DNA from: Rhodopseudomonas sp. | Lineage (GTDB): Bacteria > Pseudomonadota > Alphaproteobacteria > Rhizobiales > Xanthobacteraceae | Reading direction: 5' to 3' | Assembly (NCBI GenBank): GCA_016124795.1 | Contig: WGNB01000005.1 | Location: 1 to 47,811 of the forward strand | DNA: 47,811 nt | Shown: positions 19,234 through 28,665 of the stretch, piece by piece | Layout of the letters: the number at the start of each line of letters is the position of its first letter | How positions within the stretch are numbered: position 1 is the stretch's first letter | Translations under genes and position numbers: made by a program | Notes under the pieces: generated by a model | What the model was told of the DNA's origin: nothing | What the model saw: the letters and a program-made list of their open reading frames with translations, nothing else | Databases searched by the model: none

Positions 19234-20607
19234 ATGACTGCGCGCGTTCTTGTCGTTGACGACATTCCGGCCAATGTGAAGCTGCTCGAAGCGCGGCTGT
19301 CGGCCGAGTATTTCGACGTCATCACCGCCACCAATGGGGTCGATGCGTTGACGCTGTGCGAGCGCGCCGAATGCGACATCGTTCTGCTCGACGTCATGAT
19401 GCCTGACATGGATGGCTTCGAGGTCTGCCGCAGGATTAAGTCGAATCCGGCGACCCACCACATTCCTGTGGTGATGGTGACCGCGCTCGATCAGCCGTCC
19501 GATCGCGTGCGCGGGCTCGAGGCCGGCGCCGATGATTTTTTGACCAAGCCGGTGACCGACGTCGCGCTGATCTCGCGGGTCCGTTCGCTGGCGCGCCTGA
19601 AAATGGTGACCGACGAATTGCGCATGCGCGCGCTGACCACCAAGGAAATTGGCATCGAGAATCCGGAGCGGGAAGCGATTGCCGACACCGGCCGCAACGG
19701 CCGCATTCTGATCGTCGACGACTGGTCCTCGTCTTACGAACGCATGGCCGCGACGCTGGCCACCGAACATACTGTCGATATCGAGGCCGATCCGAACGAC
19801 GCACTGTTCCGTGCCGCCGAGGGCGATTACGAACTGGTGATCGTTTCGCTCGGCTTGAAGGAATTCGATGGGTTGCGGCTGTGCAGTCAGTTGCGGTCGC
19901 TGGAGCGGACCCGCAGTCTGCCGATCCTGGCTATCGCCGAAGCCGACAACAACGCGCGGCTGGTGCGGGGGCTGGAAATCGGCGTCAACGATTATCTGGT
20001 GCGGCCGATCGACAAGAACGAAATGCTGGCGCGGGTTCGCACCCAGATCAAGAAGAAACGTTATGCCGAGCGGCTGCGCGACAATGTGCAGACCTCGATC
20101 GAGATGGCGATCACCGACGCGCTGACCAATCTGCACAATCGGCGTTACATGGAAACCCATCTGACGGCGTTGACGGAGCAGGCGGCCCAGCGCGGCAAGC
20201 CGCTGGCTGTGCTCATTCTCGATATCGATTTTTTCAAGTCGATCAACGACACCCATGGCCACGATGCCGGTGACGACGTGTTGCGGGAGTTCGCCACGCG
20301 CATCCGCAAATCGATCCGCAATATCGATCTGGCTTGCCGCTATGGCGGTGAGGAGTTCGTCATCGTCATGCCGGAAACCGACATTGCCGTGGCCTCGGTG
20401 GTCGCGGAGCGCATTCGCCGCCGGATCGCCACCGAGCCGTTCCCGATCCAGCAGGGGGCCAAGCAGCTGGAAGTGACGATTTCGATCGGCCTTGCGGCCC
20501 TCAGCGGGCCCGACGACAACGCCGCTGCCATGCTCAAGCGCGCCGATACCGCGCTCTATCGCGCCAAGCGCGATGGCCGCAATCGGGTGGTGCAGGACGC
20601 CGCCTGA
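19234..20607 (+). CDS. pleD: Response regulator / diguanylate cyclase PleD
   Basis: Makes c-di-GMP from two GTP when its first receiver is phosphorylated, driving the motile-to-sessile change of the cell pole. Residues 1-125 are REC1 with D53 in VLLDVMMPDMDG. About 150-275 is REC2, a pseudo-receiver: the expected phosphoacceptor position has no Asp (VIVSLGLKEFDG), as in Caulobacter PleD, where it serves dimerisation. The GGDEF domain has YGGEEF (371-375), and RNID five residues earlier forms the inhibitory I-site, so product inhibition is expected. 457 aa against 454 in Caulobacter. Start ATG 19234 gives MTARVLVVDD. Follows divK on the same strand. Confidence 0.96.
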   Translation: MTARVLVVDDIPANVKLLEARLSAEYFDVITATNGVDALTLCERAECDIVLLDVMMPDMDGFEVCRRIKSNPATHHIPVVMVTALDQPSDRVRGLEAGADDFLTKPVTDVALISRVRSLARLKMVTDELRMRALTTKEIGIENPEREAIADTGRNGRILIVDDWSSSYERMAATLATEHTVDIEADPNDALFRAAEGDYELVIVSLGLKEFDGLRLCSQLRSLERTRSLPILAIAEADNNARLVRGLEIGVNDYLVRPIDKNEMLARVRTQIKKKRYAERLRDNVQTSIEMAITDALTNLHNRRYMETHLTALTEQAAQRGKPLAVLILDIDFFKSINDTHGHDAGDDVLREFATRIRKSIRNIDLACRYGGEEFVIVMPETDIAVASVVAERIRRRIATEPFPIQQGAKQLEVTISIGLAALSGPDDNAAAMLKRADTALYRAKRDGRNRVVQDAA

Positions 20608-20952
20608 GGCCGAGCCGAGGCCGGCAATTTCCTGTTTGTCGGCTCAAGTTATCCTCATCCAGAACTTTAGCTCGTGCCTCATGTAATGGATGAGGCGAGG
20701 GTCTGGGCCCAGGGTCGGCTCGGATTTTTGCCAGCGCGGCAATCGACGAGCGTCAGAAATTTATGGTTAATCAATAGTTTATATAAAAAAGATAAAGTTA
20801 ATTCAATATCTCAAGTGAGCGCGGCGCTGAGAGGGCCGACCTCGGATCGTTGGGCGACAAAACGCAGGTCGATGCTTTGACAGCCGGACCTTCGGGGCGC
20901 TCCGGCGCGGCTGCGCCGGTTGCCCCTGGGACGCGAGCCGGTCGGGTCGCTG
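20608..20952. other. Intergenic region with palindrome, AT-rich island and hairpin
   Basis: 345 bases between convergent pleD and the DsrE gene. GTTATCCTCA (20648-20657), the same 10-mer as in the GNAT-like insertion, overlaps an inverted repeat CCTCATCC/GGATGAGG (20653-20660, 20688-20695). About 20757-20812 is strongly AT-rich against a GC-rich background. A hairpin CCGGCGC/GCGCCGG with outer GGGGC/GCCCC arms (20894-20926) may end the DsrE transcript. No gene is evident. Confidence 0.5.
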
Positions 20953-21399
20953 TCAGGGACGGACGATGGTCCAGCCTTGTTCGGCCAATTCCATCAGGGT
21001 GACGACGCCGGCCGGGACGCGCTTGGCATTGTCGACCAGCGGCGGCTCTTTGCCTTCGTGCCGGGTCATCGAATCCAGGGTGTTCTCGCAGGCCATGAAC
21101 GACACGTTCGGCATACCCTGTTTGAACGACTTCAGGCGATCGAGCACCGGGGATTTGTCGGCCCGCAACATATTGAGGCCGGCGTTAAAGGCGACGATCT
21201 CGATTTCGGCTTCTTCGCCCTTGTCTGAATAATAGCGCGACACGTTGGCGGCGACGTTGAGCACGGCGGTCATCTTGGCCGGATCGGCGTCGCTGATCTG
21301 CAAAGCCAGCCGGTGCGGCTTGTCGCCGGCATGGGCGCTGGCCAGCGCCAGTGGCAGCAGAACGAGGGCGGCGAACAGAGTGCGAAGCAAATTGGGCAT
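20953..21399 (-). CDS. Secreted DsrE-like protein
   Basis: 148-aa protein with a clear signal peptide (NLLRTLFAALVLLPLALASAHAG), so periplasmic. The mature part fits the DsrE/DsrF-like fold: LALQISDADPAKMTAVLNVAANVSRYY, then IEIVAFNAGLNML and a single Cys in VSFMACENTLDSM, and it ends with GVVTLMELAEQGWTIVRP. DsrE-type proteins carry or transfer sulfur on a Cys, but the periplasmic versions have no defined role. The gene is transcribed away from rpmG's terminator and may end at the hairpin at 20894-20926. Confidence 0.8.
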   Translation of the reverse strand: MPNLLRTLFAALVLLPLALASAHAGDKPHRLALQISDADPAKMTAVLNVAANVSRYYSDKGEEAEIEIVAFNAGLNMLRADKSPVLDRLKSFKQGMPNVSFMACENTLDSMTRHEGKEPPLVDNAKRVPAGVVTLMELAEQGWTIVRP

Positions 21400-21489
21400 G
21401 GGCGGCTCCCGGCGTTTCTTTGCAGGATTTATAGCAGGTTCGAGCCAGCCCAGATATTCCGTCGCCGCACGCCCGGAAAGGGTGTCCGC

Positions 21490-21519
21490 AAAATAAGAAG
21501 GGCGCGCCTGAGCGCGCCC
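21490..21519 (-). terminator. Rho-independent terminator after rpmG
   Basis: A perfect 8-bp stem GGGCGCGC/GCGCGCCC (21500-21507, 21512-21519) with a 4-base loop. On the minus strand it is followed by CTTCTTATTTT. It lies 71 bases after the rpmG stop. Confidence 0.8.
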
Positions 21520-21589
21520 GTCCGGGAAGTCGTATCGCTCTGCCGGTTGCCCGGTCGGGGGAATGTTTCCCTCCGCCCGCGAAAACCGA

Positions 21590-21757
21590 CTACTTGATCT
21601 TCGATTCGCGGTATTCGACGTGCTTCTTGGCGATCGGATCGTATTTCTTCTTGACCAGCTTGTCGGTCTGGGTACGCGAGTTCTTCTTGGTCACGTAGAA
21701 GTGGCCGGTATCGGCGCTCGAGACGAGCTTGATCTTCAGGCTGACGGCTTTTGCCAT
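21590..21757 (-). CDS. rpmG: 50S ribosomal protein L33
   Basis: 55-aa ribosomal protein L33 of the large subunit. The sequence opens [21 protein letters not shown], continues [20 protein letters not shown] and ends [10 protein letters not shown], the standard alphaproteobacterial form. It lacks the zinc-binding Cys pairs of the C+ type, so it is the zinc-independent form. It is a monocistronic gene with its own promoter (21810-21837) and terminator (21490-21519), separated from the Nudix gene. Confidence 0.97.
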   Translation of the reverse strand: MAKAVSLKIKLVSSADTGHFYVTKKNSRTQTDKLVKKKYDPIAKKHVEYRESKIK

Positions 21758-21809
21758 TGGAATGTCCTTGAAACTTGAATTTCGGGGGCGAATTTCGCCG
21801 TTGGCGCGG

Positions 21810-21837
21810 ACCCTAGCGTGGAAGCTGCAAAAGTCAA
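21810..21837 (-). promoter_or_regulatory. Promoter of rpmG
   Basis: On the minus strand, TTGACT (21837-21832) and TAGGGT (21815-21810) are 16 bases apart. Transcription would start near 21803, about 45 bases before the rpmG ATG. The -35 box has the CTTGAC form common at strong alphaproteobacterial promoters. Confidence 0.7.
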
Positions 21838-21879
21838 GAATGGCGGCTTTTAGGCCGGGATAAGGCCCTTTGGGCCGGC

Positions 21880-22626
21880 CTAGAGCAGGTCCCGATGAAA
21901 CTTCTGGTCGGCCATATAGTAAAATGGCACCGGTAGGTCCTGCGCCATGCCGGCGGCGACCCGGGAGCCGAGTTCCTCCAGCACGACGCCGGTGATGGTC
22001 GGCATATCGAGCCGGGTGGCTTCCTCGATCGGTACCCAGGTCAGTTCGACCAGTTCCGAATCCGGCCCCACCACGCCTTCAATGGTGGCGGCAATCGCGG
22101 TCGCGTCGGCGGTGAAAAACCGGGTATCGAAACGCTTCGGCCGCCGTGGCGGGGTGATGGCGCGGGCAATGAAGTGGATTTGGCCCAGATCGGGGTGAAC
22201 GCTGTGTCTGGCGAATTCTTCCCAGATTTCGCCCGGCGTCTTCGGTGGCTGGTCGCGTTTGACACCAAGCAGGAGGCCGGTTTCCTCGGCCACTTCCCGC
22301 ACCGCGGCGAGCGCCAGCCCGCGCGCAAGGTCTGCGCTCGGGGTCGCCACCCGTTCGGTCAGTTTGGTCTGGGTGTCGGGATGCAATTCGCTGATCGCCG
22401 CCATGGCGCGGTCGAGCGCCTCGATCCGGCCGCCCGGAAACACGAACTTGCCCGGCATGAATTTGTGGCTGTGGTGACGGCGGCCGAGCAGCACCTTGGG
22501 CTTGGCCCCCGAACGGTCGATCAGCATCAGGGTCGATGCGTCGCGCGGTTCCGAATCCGGAAAGGATTGATCCCGCTCCGAATTGGTCATCCGGTCGGTG
22601 AGTTTGGGCCCAAGGTCGGTTGTCAT
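21880..22626 (-). CDS. Nudix hydrolase
   Basis: 248-aa Nudix-fold hydrolase of a nucleoside-diphosphate-linked compound; substrate unknown. The catalytic half of the Nudix box, [12 protein letters not shown] (110-121), is intact. The preceding GX5E part is not in its usual place: FVFPGG (62-67) is separated from REVAEETG by about 43 residues, and the position expected for Glu is Arg102. Such a long insertion is seen in the NUDT7/NUDT19-like branch. The C-terminus [28 protein letters not shown] fits that branch too. Its ATG overlaps the rnr stop (ATGA), so it is translated with RNase R. Confidence 0.88.
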   Translation of the reverse strand: MTTDLGPKLTDRMTNSERDQSFPDSEPRDASTLMLIDRSGAKPKVLLGRRHHSHKFMPGKFVFPGGRIEALDRAMAAISELHPDTQTKLTERVATPSADLARGLALAAVREVAEETGLLLGVKRDQPPKTPGEIWEEFARHSVHPDLGQIHFIARAITPPRRPKRFDTRFFTADATAIAATIEGVVGPDSELVELTWVPIEEATRLDMPTITGVVLEELGSRVAAGMAQDLPVPFYYMADQKFHRDLL

Positions 22627-24998
22627 CGCGCTTTCCGTTGCTTCTTGCCGGGTTTCTTGCGTTTGCCGCTGATCGAGATGCCGCGCGGCCGTCGTTGCGG
22701 ATTCGGGACGTGGCTTTTCTTGAAGGCCGCGCCGCTGCTGCCTTTGCGGCCGGCCGATAAAAGCTCAAAACGCAAGGCGCCTGCAATGGGGGCGGCCTCG
22801 ACCAGCTTGACGGTGACGGTGTCGCCCAACCGATAACTTTCGCCGGAACGGCTGCCGACCATGGCGTGCGAGGCTTCGTCATGGCGGAAGAATTCGTCGC
22901 CGATGGTGCGGGCCGGCACAAAGCCGTCGGCGCCGGTCTCGCTGAGTTTGACGAACAGTCCGGCGCGATGAACGCCGGACACGCGGGCCTCGAAGCTGGC
23001 GCCGATCCGGTCGGCGAGGAAATGCGCGATCAGCCGGTCCTTGGTCTCGCGTTCGGCCAGCATGGCGCGGCGTTCGGTGGCCGAAATCTCGGCGCCGATC
23101 TCGGCCAGTTCCGGCACGCCGAAATTCTCGGGCAGGCCGTCGGTTCCGAGCTTGAGCGCGCGGATCAGACCGCGATGCACGATCAGATCGGCATAGCGTC
23201 TGATCGGCGAGGTGAAGTGCGCATAGCGGCGCAGGTTCAAACCGAAATGGCCGTAATTCTCGGCGGCGTATTCGGCCTGGGCCTGCGAGCGCAACACGAC
23301 TTCGTTGACCAGCAATTCACGTTCACCGCCACGGACCTTGTCGAGGATGTGGTTGAAGGCCGCCGGCCGCAACGCACCGGATTTGGCCAGCGGAATTTGC
23401 AGCGAGCCGAGAAATTCACGCAGCGCGGTGATCTTCTCCGGGCCCGGCTCGTCGTGAACGCGATAGACCAGCGGCACCCTGGCCTTTTCCAATGTCTCGG
23501 CGGCCGCGACATTGGCGAGAATCATGAACTCTTCGATCAGCTTGTTGGCGTCCTGACGCTCGGGCACCACGACCCGATCGACGGTGCCGTCCTTCTTGAG
23601 CAGGATTTTGCGTTCGGGGATGTCGAGGTCGAGCGGCTGACGTTCCTCGCGCGCGACTTTAAGCGCTTCATAAGCGGCATGAAGCGGTTTGAGAATCGGT
23701 TCAACCAGCGGCCCGGTCACGTCGTCGGTGCGGCCGTCGAAGGCGAACTGCGCCTGCTGATAGGATAGCTTGGCGGCCGAACGCATCATGATGCGGTGGA
23801 AGCTATGCGAGCGTTTACGGCCGCCGGCGTCGATGATCATGCGCACGGCGAGCGCGGCGCGATCCTCGTTGGGACGTAGCGAGCACAGATCGTTCGAAAT
23901 GCGCTCGGGCAGCATCGGCACGACCCGGTCGGGGAAATAGACCGAATTGCCGCGCACCAGCGCCTCGCGGTCGAGGGCCGAGCCGGGGGTGACGTAATGC
24001 GCGACGTCGGCGATTGCCACGGTCAGCACGAAGCCGCCTTTGTTAGCCGGATCGTCGTCCGGCTCGGCGTGGACGGCGTCGTCGTGGTCCTTGGCGTCCG
24101 GCGGATCGATGGTGATCAGCGGCAGTTTGCGCCAGTCTTCCCGGCCTTTCAGCGTGGCGGGTCGGGCGGCTTCGGCCTCGTTCAAGGTTTCGCGACGGAA
24201 TACGTCCGGAATCGAATGGGCGTGAATGGCGATCAGGCTGACCGCTTTCTCGCTTTTGACCGACCCGAGGCGCTCGACCACGCGGCCATTGGGCGGACCG
24301 AAGCGCGAGATCCGTTGCGCTTCGACCGCGACCAGATCGCCGTCCTGGGCGTCGCCGGTCGCGCCTTGTGGGATGGTCATCTCGCGGCCGAGCATCTTCT
24401 TGTCGATCGGCTCCAGCCGGCCGCCGCCGCGCGGGTTGGCATGGAACACGCCGAGGACGCGGTGTTTCGGTCGGTCGATGATCTTGATGACCCGGCCGCG
24501 GTGGCGGATGCCGCCGTCGTCGTCGGTTTCCTCGACCCGCAGCAGGACTTTGTCGCCGATGCCGGCGGCCTCGGATGGCTTGGTGCCGCGCGGCGTGTGG
24601 ATGCGTATGCGCGGTGCGGCGCCGTGTTCGTCTTCGTCCCATTCGTCGGGCACGGCGATCAAGTCGCCATCGCGGTCGCGCGCGCTGATATCGGCCAAAA
24701 CGGTGGAGGGCAGGGAACCGGGGTGGTGCAGACTGTTATGGCGCTTGGCGATAGCGCCTTCGTCGGCCATCTCGCGCAGCAGCCGCTTGAGTTCGGCGCG
24801 CATGGCGTTTTTCAGGCCGAAGGCACGGGCGATTTCGCGGGTGCCGACCTTGCCAGGGCTGGCGGCGATAAAGGCCAGGATGTCGTCCTTGGCCGGGAAA
24901 GTTGCGGGATTTTTGGATTTACGGGGTTTATCGGATTTCTTGTGCAAATGGTCTGTCCTGCGCCCGGCGCTGCGATCCCGATATGGAATCAAGCGCAA
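22623..24998 (-). CDS. rnr: Ribonuclease R
   Basis: 3'-5' exoribonuclease that degrades structured RNA. Order: N-terminal winged helix (about 40-95), cold-shock-like domains, RNB catalytic domain with PPDAKDHDDAV (metal-binding Asp near 300-308) and SNDLCSLRPNEDR, then an S1 domain (FEARVSGVHRAGLFVKLSETGADGF) and a basic tail ([14 protein letters not shown]) like that of E. coli RNase R. The farthest start is TTG 24998; a second TTG at 24947 (LHKKSDKPRK) is equally plausible, as no ATG is available upstream of the first domain. Follows topA by about 180 bases and overlaps the Nudix gene. Confidence 0.94.
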   Translation of the reverse strand: MRLIPYRDRSAGRRTDHLHKKSDKPRKSKNPATFPAKDDILAFIAASPGKVGTREIARAFGLKNAMRAELKRLLREMADEGAIAKRHNSLHHPGSLPSTVLADISARDRDGDLIAVPDEWDEDEHGAAPRIRIHTPRGTKPSEAAGIGDKVLLRVEETDDDGGIRHRGRVIKIIDRPKHRVLGVFHANPRGGGRLEPIDKKMLGREMTIPQGATGDAQDGDLVAVEAQRISRFGPPNGRVVERLGSVKSEKAVSLIAIHAHSIPDVFRRETLNEAEAARPATLKGREDWRKLPLITIDPPDAKDHDDAVHAEPDDDPANKGGFVLTVAIADVAHYVTPGSALDREALVRGNSVYFPDRVVPMLPERISNDLCSLRPNEDRAALAVRMIIDAGGRKRSHSFHRIMMRSAAKLSYQQAQFAFDGRTDDVTGPLVEPILKPLHAAYEALKVAREERQPLDLDIPERKILLKKDGTVDRVVVPERQDANKLIEEFMILANVAAAETLEKARVPLVYRVHDEPGPEKITALREFLGSLQIPLAKSGALRPAAFNHILDKVRGGERELLVNEVVLRSQAQAEYAAENYGHFGLNLRRYAHFTSPIRRYADLIVHRGLIRALKLGTDGLPENFGVPELAEIGAEISATERRAMLAERETKDRLIAHFLADRIGASFEARVSGVHRAGLFVKLSETGADGFVPARTIGDEFFRHDEASHAMVGSRSGESYRLGDTVTVKLVEAAPIAGALRFELLSAGRKGSSGAAFKKSHVPNPQRRPRGISISGKRKKPGKKQRKAR

Positions 24999-25175
24999 TC
25001 AGGGCGGGCGCTGATGCAATGTAATGTAGGGCCTGTGGGCTGGCTGCGCCAGTTGCTCCGCTGCCTTTGAGCGGCTTCGGTATCTCCGGTTCGGCGGCGG
25101 CGAGGGCCAAGCCCACACCACCACAACGCCGGTAACAGCCCGCGAAACATCGGGCCGTAGTCGAACGGGCTCGCT

Positions 25176-28016
25176 TTACTCGGCAGCCGTTGCCTTGCCG
25201 CCGGCCGCTTTTTTGGCCGGGGTCTTTTTCGCCGCTGGCTTCTTGGTGGCCGCCTTTTTGGCAGCCGGCTTCTTGCGGGCGCTGCCCGCCTTGGTGCTCG
25301 CCTTGGCGCCGGTCGTCAGCGAACGGTGGGCTGCCGCTTCGTCGCCGATTTCGGGCGTATCGTCGACGACCTTCGCCTTGGTCTTTGCCGACTTTTTCGG
25401 CGCGTCCGTCGTATCGGCCTTTTTCGCCGCCGCCTTCTTCTTGCCGCGCGGGGAGTTACCGACTGCGGCGGCACGGGCGTCGAGGAGCACGATGGCTTCG
25501 TCGAGCGTCAAGGTATCGGGGGTCTTGTCGGCCGGCAGCGTGGCGTTGATGCCGTTATTGCTGACATAGGGACCGAAGCGGCCGCTCTTGACCACGATCG
25601 GTCCACCCTTGTCGGGATGGTCGCCGAGCGTCTTGCCGGGTGCGGCGCCGAAGCGGCGGCCCTTTTTCGGATTGGCGATCTTGTCGGCGATCAGATGCAT
25701 GGCGCGGTTGAGGCCGACGGTCAGGACGTCGTCGCCTTCTTCCAGGCTGGCATAGACCTTGTTGTGCTTGACGTAAGGGCCGAAGCGGCCGACGCCGGCG
25801 ACGATCGGCTCGCCGTCTTCCGGCGATTTGCCGACCTCGCGCGGCAGCGACAGCAGCGCCAGCGCCTTGTCGAGGGTGATCTCGTCGGCCTCGACGCCTT
25901 TCGGCAGGCTGGCGCGCTTCGGTTTCACCGGTTCCGGCGCGTTCGGATCCTTTTTCTCGCCCTTCTTCAGCTTCGGCACTTTAACTTCTTCGCCGAGCTG
26001 CAAATAAGTCCCGAAGCGGCCGCCACGCACCGTTACGTCGAGCCCGGTTTCGGGATCGGTGCCAAGCACACGCGTTGCCTGCGCGCCCGGCGCGCCGGGC
26101 GTCATCTGCCGGGTGTAATTGCATTCCGGATAGTTCGAGCAGCCGATGAAGGCGCCGAAGCGACCGACCTTCAACGACAACTGACCGTTGCCGCATTGCG
26201 GACATTGCCGGACCGGCGCGCCGTCTTCGCGGGCCGGGAAGATGTGCGGTTCGAGCAGATCGTTGAGCGCGTCCAGCACCTGGGTGATGCGGATTTCCTT
26301 GATCTCATTGACCGCGCCAATGAAATCGATCCAGAAATCCTCCAGGACCTGTTTCCAGTTCAACTCGTTGTTCGAAACGAGATCCAGCTTTTCCTCGAGC
26401 GCGGCGGTGAAGTCGTATTCGACATAGCGCGCGAAAAAGCTTTCGAGGAAGCCAACGACAACCCGGCCCTTGTCTTCCGGATAGAGCCGTTTCTTGTCGA
26501 TGCGGACATAACCGCGATCCTGCAACACTTGCAGGATCGAGGCATAGGTCGAAGGCCGGCCGATGCCGAGCTCTTCCATGCGCTTGACGAGTGCCGCTTC
26601 GGAAAAGCGTGGCGGCGGCTCGGTAAAATGCTGGGCGGCTTCAATTGCCTGCTTGGCCAGAATCTCGGCTTCCGACATGGCCGGCAGGCGGCGCGACTCT
26701 TCGTCGTCGGAGGCGTCGTCCTGGCCTTCCTGATAGAGGGTGAGGAAGCCGTCGAACTTTACGACCTGGCCGGTGGCGCGCAGGTCGATGGTGCGCGCGC
26801 CGTTCTTGGCAACGATATCGACCGTGGTGCGCTCAAGCTCAGCCGATTCCATCTGGCTGGCGACGGCGCGATTCCAGATCAACTCGTAGAGCCGGGCCTG
26901 ATCGCGGTCGACATATTTCGCGACTTCCTGCGGGGTTCGGCTGGCCGACGTCGGGCGCACGGCTTCATGCGCTTCCTGGGCGTTCTTCGACTTGTTCTGA
27001 TAGCTGCGCGGTGAACCCGGCACGTATTCCTTGCCGTAGTTCTTGCCGATCATCGACCGCAGTTCGGCGATCGCTTCCGGCGCGATGTCGATGCCGTCGG
27101 TACGCATATAGGTGATGAGGCCGGTGGTCTCGCCGCCGATTTCGACGCCCTCGTACAGACGCTGGGCGAGCCGCATCGTGATCGCCGGTGCAAAGCCAAG
27201 CTTGCGCGAGGCTTCCTGCTGCATGGTGGAGGTGGTGAAGGGCGGCGGCGGATTGCGGCGCGCCGGCTTGGCTTCGACCGAGGCGACCGTGAACTTGGCG
27301 CCTTCCAGCGCCTGCTTGATGTCCTCGGCCTGCGCGCCACTTCCGATATCGAGGCGCTGCATCTTGGTGCCGTCGACGCCGGTCAGGCGGGCTTCGAATT
27401 CCTCGTTGCGTGGCGTTTTCAGCTTCGCGACGATCGACCAATATTCGCGCGGAATGAATTTCTCGATCTCGAGCTCGCGGTCACAGACCAGTCGCAGGGC
27501 GACCGACTGCACGCGGCCGGCGGAGCGTGCGCCGGGCAGCTTGCGCCACAACACCGGCGACAGCGTAAACCCGACCAGATAGTCGAGGGCGCGGCGGGCG
27601 AGGTAGGCATCGACCAGCGCGCTATCGATGGCGCGCGGATGCTTCATCGCCTCGGACACCGATTGCTTGGTGATGGCGTTGAACACCACACGCTCGACCT
27701 TCTGGCCCTTCAGCGCGTGCTTTTCATTGAGCGCTTCCAAAACATGCCAGGAGATCGCTTCGCCTTCGCGATCGGGGTCGGTCGCCAGAATGAGGGTATC
27801 GGCACCCTTGAGCGCCCGGGCGATGTCGTTGACGCGCTGCTGGGATTTGGGGTCGACCTCCCACAGCATCTTGAAATCGTTGTCGGGATCGACCGAGCCG
27901 TCCTTGGCCGGCAAATCGCGGATATGGCCAAACGAGGCCAGAACCTCGTAGCCGGCACCGAGATATTTATTGATCGTCTTCGCCTTGGAGGGCGACTCGA
28001 CAACAACAACTTTCAT
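25176..28016 (-). CDS. topA: DNA topoisomerase I
   Basis: Type IA topoisomerase that relaxes negative supercoils. The toprim domain starts at the N-terminus (MKVVVVESPSKAKTINKYLG) and includes ATDPDREGEAI. The catalytic Tyr is Y303 in GLITYMRTDG. After the core comes one four-Cys zinc ribbon (CPQCGNGQ, CSNYPECNY), then repeated GRFGxY blocks (four copies from about 650 to 860). The last 80 residues are a histone-like Lys/Ala tail. ATG 28016 is used; the upstream in-frame codons are not family-like. 946 aa. Transcribed with rnr after a gap of about 180 bases; faces a small ORF on the other strand. Confidence 0.96.
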   Translation of the reverse strand: MKVVVVESPSKAKTINKYLGAGYEVLASFGHIRDLPAKDGSVDPDNDFKMLWEVDPKSQQRVNDIARALKGADTLILATDPDREGEAISWHVLEALNEKHALKGQKVERVVFNAITKQSVSEAMKHPRAIDSALVDAYLARRALDYLVGFTLSPVLWRKLPGARSAGRVQSVALRLVCDRELEIEKFIPREYWSIVAKLKTPRNEEFEARLTGVDGTKMQRLDIGSGAQAEDIKQALEGAKFTVASVEAKPARRNPPPPFTTSTMQQEASRKLGFAPAITMRLAQRLYEGVEIGGETTGLITYMRTDGIDIAPEAIAELRSMIGKNYGKEYVPGSPRSYQNKSKNAQEAHEAVRPTSASRTPQEVAKYVDRDQARLYELIWNRAVASQMESAELERTTVDIVAKNGARTIDLRATGQVVKFDGFLTLYQEGQDDASDDEESRRLPAMSEAEILAKQAIEAAQHFTEPPPRFSEAALVKRMEELGIGRPSTYASILQVLQDRGYVRIDKKRLYPEDKGRVVVGFLESFFARYVEYDFTAALEEKLDLVSNNELNWKQVLEDFWIDFIGAVNEIKEIRITQVLDALNDLLEPHIFPAREDGAPVRQCPQCGNGQLSLKVGRFGAFIGCSNYPECNYTRQMTPGAPGAQATRVLGTDPETGLDVTVRGGRFGTYLQLGEEVKVPKLKKGEKKDPNAPEPVKPKRASLPKGVEADEITLDKALALLSLPREVGKSPEDGEPIVAGVGRFGPYVKHNKVYASLEEGDDVLTVGLNRAMHLIADKIANPKKGRRFGAAPGKTLGDHPDKGGPIVVKSGRFGPYVSNNGINATLPADKTPDTLTLDEAIVLLDARAAAVGNSPRGKKKAAAKKADTTDAPKKSAKTKAKVVDDTPEIGDEAAAHRSLTTGAKASTKAGSARKKPAAKKAATKKPAAKKTPAKKAAGGKATAAE

Positions 28017-28415
28017 GAGATTCCAATGGGTTAGGCGACCGGACAAGGCCAGATCGGGTCGGAATCGACGCTTCACGTTGCCGGGAACATGGGGAAGGCG
28101 ACCCTTGCTGTCAAATCAGGGCGCTTTTGCGGTCCATCGCCAGCCACGCCAAAGCGCGGCAACTGGAGGGAGTGTTCGGTTCTATTTTACCGGGCCTGCG
28201 CCGGCTTCAATGTTGGCCGAGGGCAAACCGGCAAGGGAAAACAAGTGTTTGCGCCCGCAAGCCAGAGATGGATGAAATTGCACCGGTATACAACCTAAGG
28301 ATGTATTTTATGGTTAATGCTATTATAGGTATTATCATTTAAGTTGTTCCGTGCGATTTTACTACTTGGGTAAGCCATTCCTCATCATCCGACCCTTGCC
28401 CGCCACGGATCGTCC
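28017..28415. other. Divergent region between topA and a small plus-strand ORF
   Basis: 399 bases without a supported gene. About 28290-28345 is AT-rich with several TATTAT/TATAGG-like hexamers that could serve the small gene at 28416. No clear topA promoter was recognised. Confidence 0.4.
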
Positions 28416-28607
28416 ATGCTTGAGCCCAAAGAGGAAAACGGAGGCCGAAGCGAAGTCGCCAGCTACGTTGCGACGCTGTCGAACGATCTGGCCAACATGG
28501 CCCGGCGCACCGGTCTCGACACCCTTGGTTACCTTCTCGAAATGGTACGGCTCGAGGCCGAAAGCCTGACCCGGCGCAATGGACCGAACGGCCGACATTC
28601 TCCCTAG
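28416..28607 (+). CDS. Small conserved-looking cytoplasmic protein
   Basis: 63 aa, no signal peptide or Cys. The middle, YVATLSNDLANMARRTGLDTLGYLLEMVRLEAES, is a strongly amphipathic helix pair of a kind I associate with short conserved rhizobial proteins of unknown function. It lies alone on the plus strand between topA and mltB, both on the minus strand. No strong ribosome binding site is visible. Reading it as a gene rests on the helix pattern and codon bias; an annotation program might miss it. Confidence 0.6.
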   Translation: MLEPKEENGGRSEVASYVATLSNDLANMARRTGLDTLGYLLEMVRLEAESLTRRNGPNGRHSP

Positions 28608-28665
28608 CGCGGCGCCGTGGTACCGGCACCTCGTCATAAGCATTCCTTCTGACCATAGTCGGCTT

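Noticed and set aside
20767-20801. CtrA binding site in the AT-rich island after pleD
   Set aside because: The TTAA pairs are 27 bases apart, not the 7-base spacing of the CtrA consensus.
25326-27014. 562-residue plus-strand open frame
   Set aside because: Antisense to topA with no recognisable domain; produced by the codon bias of topA.
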